A stretch of DNA of 64,000 nucleotides, from contig OZ316891.1 in assembly GCA_973895155.1 (NCBI GenBank), positions 11,780,001-11,844,000 of the forward strand. Direction: 5' to 3'. Position numbers and translations under genes: made by a program. The DNA is from Marsupella aquatica. Its lineage: Eukaryota > Marchantiophyta. Of the stretch, positions 58,799 through 64,000 are shown one piece after another. The number at the start of each line of letters is the position of its first letter. Position 1 is the first letter of the stretch. The notes beneath the pieces are model-generated. The model saw nothing but the letters and a program-made list of their open reading frames with translations, was not told the DNA's origin and ran no database searches.

Positions 58799-61700
58799 AT
58801 GTCAAGCGAGAGCAAGAAGGCTTCCATGGAAAAAATGCAGACTATGGGGTCAATCTGCGACATTATTTGGCAAGATGAAATGATTTGTTCAGAGGAGAAA
58901 TTTGTGACCCGATCTTGGTACCTCCGAGATGGGCGAATTGTGGATCCAAACAACCAATACGAAGGACCAGTCCTATTTGTCCAGATCAAGAAGACGGAGT
59001 CAATTACCCTTTCGTTTGGTCCAGTATTGGCGGTGAGCATGGCAGATTTCCAGGAGAAGCGGGGAAAAGGTACAAAGCAAAAAAAAGCATTAATGTTCCT
59101 GGTGATGGCCGAGACAAAGGGATTTTCTTCTGTTGTTCTTACCTATGAGAAATTTGACCCAGTTTTGATGACACCGTATGAGGATGATCCTATTGTTACA
59201 GAGATTCTTGCTCTCCAGGATCCAAACTTGGAGAGATGGTTTGTGCATTTTTGTAGCCTGAGTGATCCTATTCTCTTTCCGAAATTGCAAACATATTACA
59301 GACAAGTGATAGGAGATGATCTTGGGAAGTCGCCAAGGAAGTTGAGAATTATACTACCAAAAAAACCAATAGAGAGTAGAAGAAGATGAGCCCATCCCCC
59401 TGAAAACTACAAGGAAGAAAAGGAGTGGGACATCTGTAAATAGTGATAGCAAAGAGCTTTCAGAGCAAACAAATGCATCAGCTGATCAATCAAAGATTCA
59501 TTTGACGGTTGCTAATAGCACTTTTGACAATAAAAGTGCATCGGGTGCTGCTACTTCTGACCTCAGTCTACGCGTCTCCGACATGGCTTTTACAACGGTA
59601 AATACATATTCCATTGATCATTGTTTAGAATTATTGGTTTGGCTTGATCTTGGCTAGAATCATGGAACCATCAGCTTGGATTGATCTTATATCTGTAATT
59701 TGTGGACAGGAGACGGACGAGATGACCACTGCTCTAGAAAGACATGAGACCGAGGCAGCACGCACTGATTTGGCCATGCTTATGATAACCAAACGCGTAC
59801 AAAAGACAACGGTCTCTCTGTCCCTTGCAAACTTGATTTTTGATGAAGATGGAATGGAGAGCTCCACTCTTGTTCGAGCAATTGACCAGTTGCACGTGGA
59901 GAACATCAAAACTTTGATGAAGAAAAGCCCTTCAAATTTTAGTGCTCCATTTGTTCTTGTAGTTGAACCTGAAGATTGCCCAAGAGTCAAAGATTGGGAT
60001 ATCAGCAAGTCCAAACTTTGGAGGTATCGCATAATTGGAGGAAATCATGGAGCAAGGGCAAAGGCAGAGCTTTACAGAGCATACAAAAAGGAGATATTTG
60101 GTCAATTGCAAGCTTGAGGGGGGCAAAAAGGATATCCAATTTCTCCACCAAAAGGATTCTAGTCATTTCCAATTTACAAGGGGTGGACAAGGTGTTACAC
60201 CAAATGGCTAGGATTAGTTTGTTGAGATTGGATGGTGAGATCTTGCATGCCAAGTCTTTGGAAGTGTGTCCAGGCTTTTAGGAAATCCCAATCTTCTTGG
60301 AAGTGTGTCAAACCTTTATGGAAGTGGTGTTCAACTAAATCTTTATGATCTTTGAGTCCTTTTTCTCTCCTTTTTGAGCTAATCCTTTTTGCGTCCTTTT
60401 GCCCCCCTCAATCTTGCAATTGACCATTTTCCGAGATTGAAGCTTGGGTTTATGCAGATTTAACCCCTCAAGATGTTCAATGGTTAGGTTGGTAGCACAA
60501 TATTGATCAGGAATATAGAAAGAAGATGAATAGAATTGACAAGATTAGAACTTGTCACAAGATATTCATTGCCAGGGGTGGAAAGAGGACCTCGGACCTT
60601 CGTGCAGTCTGTGCTGTTGAGTGCCACATGGAGCATTACATTCCTGGAAATAGGGCTAGCTTACAAACGTGGGATCCTCTTTTTCAGATTGCCTTTCGGA
60701 CAGGAACAGTGTGGGAGCTTCAAGAAAAGATTATGAGTATGTATTGCAAGCTTGAATTGAAAGGGCAAAAGAAAGTGCAAGCACCAGTGATAGTGACGGC
60801 CAGCAAGGGGAAGGGCAAGGGCAAGACAAAAGCTCCGGTTCCAAAACCAATTCAAAAGTTGGCTGATGACATGAATCTTACACCTTGGAAAGATATCCAA
60901 GGTATCTCCAATGAGACTGTCATCCAAAAACTCTTAGAATGAGTGGTGGCAAAATACATCAGTTTAGAGGAAATGGGGCACGAGGCCGATACGTACAAAA
61001 AGCTTAAAAAAATTAAAAATACATTTGTCCAACTAGCGAATCAAGAGAATTGGGCCGCATGTCGAGCTATGTTTCCCAAAGAAACTGAATCGAAAGAGCT
61101 CGAGCGATTTGTTGAGGTCATGGCCGCAGTTGTAAGTATTCCAAACCTCAAATTATTTTGAAGTTAATTAATTTGATTGTTGTTTAGATTTTAGAGATAT
61201 TTTATATGATCCAAGTATCAAGTTTATTATTGGACCTCTGGTTTTGTAGTAGTTGAGAGACTTGATTAGCTGATACTGAATTCAAAATATGATACCGAGT
61301 ATCATCTTTGGTATTGACCTATATGTTTACTGGGAAATTCAGCCTTAGCAATCCCAGACATGATGTGGAGTATCAAATTTGTTATTGGTCATTTGTTTAA
61401 TCAAGATGTCTTCATTTTGTACTTATAGATCAAACTCTGCTCAAAGAGGAAAAAGGAGCCAAGGATTGGAAATGAGGTTGATGAAGTCGGAGAAGAGGAA
61501 CTTCCTGCAGATAAGATTCCTCTACGGTTCAGGAATTTTGTGGCCAAAGCAATTGAAGACTACAACAAGAAGCTTGCAGGCGAGGAAGTCGAATCATCCG
61601 AATTCACATGGAAGAATGCTGATGGCGATGTGATGTCCTATGCTCTTCATACAGGAGATGCCAGGGTTTGCAAGGCATTTTTGCCACCAAAAAATTATAC

Positions 61701-62759
61701 TTTGGCCATAGCTGACATCCCATACGGTTTCAATGCGGTTGGGTCTGAGAATGACGAGAAGGCATTTGAGGAGAATGATATCATCGATATGGTGGAGGGA
61801 TTTGCAAGTGTGACAACAGCTGAGGCTTGGCGCTTTGTTGTAATACATTCTTTGCAGCAGGTTAATAGTGTTATGAATGCTCTTGGTAAAACCTGCAATG
61901 CGGGAATTGAAGCTGGTATTTGGGAGAAGACTAATGTTCATGATCATCCATCAGGTAACAGGTTGGCTTGGTCTTTGAAAATTGGACAATTGGTTTTCAT
62001 AGCAAAGATGGAATCAGGACAAGGGAGATGTACAATTTCACAAAAGAAGAGAGTAGAGGAAACATCATTAAAGTCCCATGCGTAACTGTGAAGTCAGTGA
62101 CTCTTTTGGGGGAAATAGTAAACCCCTACCAAAAGCCAGTAGCTTTATCACAATATTTTGTGGATCATTTTAGCTATGAAGGGGATTGGGTTATAGACTT
62201 TTGTGCAGGGACAGACTCCACAACCTGTGCAGCCCTCCTCAGTCATCGACATGCTGCAGCAATTGAGTTGAGCCCTACTCAAGTAGATTTTATTGTAGGG
62301 CCAATTTAAACTCTAGACTCTAGGTGGCAATTGACTGAGGAGCATGAAATCCAAGGGACTGGGATTCAAGCTATGGAGATTCAACCGCCATTTGGTGGAC
62401 TACAAACTAGCACAGTTATGACTGAGGTTGTCGAGTACGAGGACCATGTAGAGGATGAGGTAGTAGAAGCACCTGAGGAAGATCATCCAGCTAATTTTGA
62501 TGATATGTTGGAAGATTAACTGATTTTGTATCAAGTTTTGAAAGTTAGACCGGTCAATAAACATTTTGTAATTTGTTTTCTTGAAGTAATCAAACAAGTA
62601 TTTCCCGCTGGTAATCTTGGATATTCTCCCAAGTTCCGTGCACTAAATATGTTGTAAAGAGTAGATTTTTTAGTCATGAACTTTGGCTAGTAGGGGTGGC
62701 TACCTTGTCGCTTGCTTTCTAGTCCCGATCAATATCTAATGTGATACTAGTATCATGTT
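57105..62759. repeat. Family of 8 dispersed palindromes, element B
   Basis: The best copy (57672-57700) has arms CAAAATCTGATAC and its reverse complement around a 2-base centre. Others lie near 57105, 57467, 57551, 58723, 61282, 61353 and 62736. All keep a GATAC/GTATC core (or GATTC/GTATC) with AAATNTG/CANATTT wings. They lie in non-coding sequence or introns as far as I can place exons. None resembles the element A palindrome, and I saw none outside element B. Confidence 0.88.
58799..62519 (+). pseudogene. Element B gene: N-terminal domain, ParB-like domain, degenerate adenine-type DNA methyltransferase; broken
   Basis: Exon 1 begins MSSESKKASMEKMQTMG and includes FGPVLAVSMADFQ, aligning with the element A N-terminal domain. 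The frame shifts near 59375, then a Ser-rich linker runs to TTCAACG|GTAAATA-type donor at about 59600. The exon after GTGGACAG (about 59711) has the ParB-like domain (VRAIDQLHVENIKTLMKKSP; IIGGNHGARAKAELY). The next block (from about 60510) has IRTCHKIFIARGGKRTSD. A TGA at 60940 lies in frame. An exon after ACTTATAG (61429) has catalytic LAIADIPYGF (DPPY class) and, after a frameshift near 62000, VNPYQKPVALSQYFVDHF and the SAM loop VIDFCAGTDSTTCAA. A TAA at 62307 (CAA to TAA would explain it) precedes an acidic tail ending MLED. Order matches beta-class methyltransferases. The FxGxG loop is altered, so activity is doubtful even without the breaks. Confidence 0.72.
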
Positions 62760-62839
62760 ATGTTTTTCTTTTTTCTTATCTAGTTTGGCTTAGTTCCTCG
62801 ATAGTGTATGTAACTAAATATTTGCTCCGTCCATTGCAG

Positions 62840-63610
62840 AATGATATCTCCAATGATCTTCCACCTAGCATCAGCAAAATTGAGTTGGATGATTTGCTTG
62901 CAAAGAAGGTTTTGAACACGGATTTGGTTCCCAAGGAAATTGATTTGAACGATGATTTGGATCCGAATGAAATTCTAACCACGATTGACAATTATGAGTT
63001 AAATCACAAACATATGAAATGTTTGTTACCTGGAGGATGGCTAACATCGGAGGTTGTAAATCCATATTTAATTCTACTAAAGGAAAGGGAAGCCAAGAGG
63101 GAAGTGTGCAACACTTTCCCCACTATCAAGTGTCATTTTTTTGATACTTGGTTTTACAAACGTCTTTCAAACCCATCTTATGGGTATAGCACAAGTGTTG
63201 CAAATTGGACAAAGAGGATAGGCTATAGCATATTTGAATGTGACAAGGTTCTTGTTCCTATTCATAATGACTCATCTCGACATTGGTCTTTGGCAATAAT
63301 CGACCTGAGGGCAAGGAAATTTGAATACTTAGATTCGTTGTGTAATGAGGATACACAGGTACTCATAAACTTGGCTAGATATCTTGATGACGAAGCACTC
63401 CACAAATCCAAACCACAACTTGATGCAATGACTTGGGAAAGAGTCACTCCCAAAAATATTCCTAAACAATTAGATGACTATAATTGTGGGATGTTTCTTC
63501 TCAAGTTTGCTAGTTGTCGGAGTTTAAATTTGGCTTTTGACTTCACCTCAAGTGATATGGAGAGGTTTAGAAGAGAAGTGATTTTACAACTTGTGACAAG
63601 AAAAATTTGA
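62840..63610 (+). CDS. Ulp1-type (C48) SUMO/ubiquitin-like protease, last exon
   Basis: The exon begins after CCATTGCAG and runs 256 codons to TGA. Earlier exons were not found. The C48 catalytic set is complete: His in SSRHWSLAIIDL (63281), Asp in FEYLDSL (63332), Gln in PKQLDDYNCG and Cys in YNCGMFLL (63485). A Trp follows the His, as usual. The N-terminal half (acidic, DLVPKEIDLNDDLD) looks like a linker. Such proteases deconjugate SUMO or a related tag in the nucleus and are often carried by plant DNA transposons. It lies 320 bases after the broken methyltransferase gene on the same strand and faces a minus-strand gene at 63711. Unlike its neighbour, this exon shows no stop or frameshift, which may mean selection or a recent origin. 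Confidence 0.85.
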   Translation, partial: NDISNDLPPSISKIELDDLLAKKVLNTDLVPKEIDLNDDLDPNEILTTIDNYELNHKHMKCLLPGGWLTSEVVNPYLILLKEREAKREVCNTFPTIKCHFFDTWFYKRLSNPSYGYSTSVANWTKRIGYSIFECDKVLVPIHNDSSRHWSLAIIDLRARKFEYLDSLCNEDTQVLINLARYLDDEALHKSKPQLDAMTWERVTPKNIPKQLDDYNCGMFLLKFASCRSLNLAFDFTSSDMERFRREVILQLVTRKI

Positions 63611-63710
63611 TAGTTACACAACAAATTTGATACATAAATCATTAAATTGATGCTATTGTAATTTAGGATTACACTCAATAAAATCAAATGCTATGATGAT
63701 TGTACAATGT

Positions 63711-64000
63711 TTAGCTATTGTCAACATTTTCTTCATTTGCCTCCACTAATTCAAGACTGCACTCCAAAAGTGCAGCTTGTATTATTTGCCTTGTCTTCAC
63801 TGCTATTGTGTTGTTGGCTAACAAAGCAAAGTTGTATGCATAGACAACTGTTTCTAATAGGTTCAACTCTGCATGTAGAAGTTTCTTTGATGATGATGCC
63901 TCTTTCTCTGGATAATATTTTCCATCAATTGCAGACTCGGATTCACACTCAGTTGTATACCAAGTGATTTTGATCGTTTGTGGAACATCATCAACTTTGG
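63711..64000 (-). CDS. C-terminal part of an unrecognised gene, runs off the right edge
   Basis: A minus-strand frame is open from the window edge to TAA at 63711-63713, about 95 residues, including TIKITWYTTECESESAIDGK and LLHAELNLLETVVYAYNFAL. It has no start codon in view. Composition is protein-like and the C-terminus is acidic (LVEANEENVDNS). It is convergent with the Ulp1 gene, with 100 bases between stops. The position suggests a transposase or accessory protein of element B, but no motif confirms this. Confidence 0.5.
   Translation of the reverse strand, partial: KVDDVPQTIKITWYTTECESESAIDGKYYPEKEASSSKKLLHAELNLLETVVYAYNFALLANNTIAVKTRQIIQAALLECSLELVEANEENVDNS

Larger units (their letters stand above)
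56893..64000. mobile_element. Element B: putative large DNA transposon, right end outside the window
   Basis: The left limit is placed where the reverse-transcriptase similarity ends abruptly (VRKT, then CACGTTGACGGACC). It carries a ParB-like/degenerate methyltransferase gene homologous to that of element A, a Ulp1-type protease gene, a convergent partial gene at the edge, and its own palindrome family. The plus-minus gene layout and Ulp1 gene fit large plant DNA transposons. No terminal repeat can be tested because the right end is not in view. Confidence 0.55.

Overview
This is a repeat-rich stretch of a land-plant nuclear genome. The evidence is spliced GT-AG genes, a class III secretory peroxidase, an RlmI-like rRNA methyltransferase with an organelle-targeting type leader, an RPB5-type RNA polymerase subunit gene, and plant CACTA, Ty3-type and SINE-like elements. 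Low gene density and this mix of elements suggest a bryophyte or other early-diverging land plant, but I cannot name the species.

Layout. Positions 1-26 kb hold the host genes. At the left edge is the 3' part of an unrecognised gene (+). An eight-exon PUA/Rossmann methyltransferase follows (3567-6703, -). Next come a three-exon HNH endonuclease-domain gene (8583-9684, +), a single-exon thioredoxin-like [2Fe-2S] protein (10972-11487, -), an RPB5-like gene with a repetitive 200-residue N-terminal extension (18211-20403, +), and a five-exon class III peroxidase with an unusual Pro/Ala/Thr/Val-rich tail (22352-25397, -). Exon joins were read by hand. For the four spliced host genes the exon lengths sum to whole codon counts.

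Positions 25.4-41.3 kb show no gene I can support. They hold minisatellites, hairpins and a SINE-like family with tRNA-type A and B boxes.

Positions 41.3-64 kb are a nest of mobile elements. Element A (about 41.3-50.4 kb) carries, on the minus strand, a gene for an N-terminal domain, a basic linker, a ParB/sulfiredoxin-like domain and a degenerate beta-class DNA methyltransferase. It also carries an NIF/FCP1-like HAD phosphatase-fold gene (-) and a DUF8039-like gene (+). Element B (about 56.9 kb to the right edge) carries a homologous gene in the same domain order, then a Ulp1-type cysteine protease with all catalytic residues, then a convergent partial gene. Between them lies a decayed Ty3-type LTR retroelement. 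It is split by a CACTA transposon with CACTAGTACAT ends and a CAT target duplication; removing the insertion puts the retroelement frame back in register.

The most striking signal is that each DNA element has its own family of dispersed palindromes. A has about 19 copies built on the arm GGCTCGAGAT. B has about 8 built on CAAAATCTGATAC. The CACTA element has mirror-image arrays of 8 + 8 24-bp units built on ATCGGAAAGTCCGAT. In A some palindromes lie inside apparent coding sequence. A ParB-like protein next to element-specific palindromes recalls bacterial ParB/parS, but that functional link is only inference. All three coding elements carry frameshifts or stops, so these copies look inactive.
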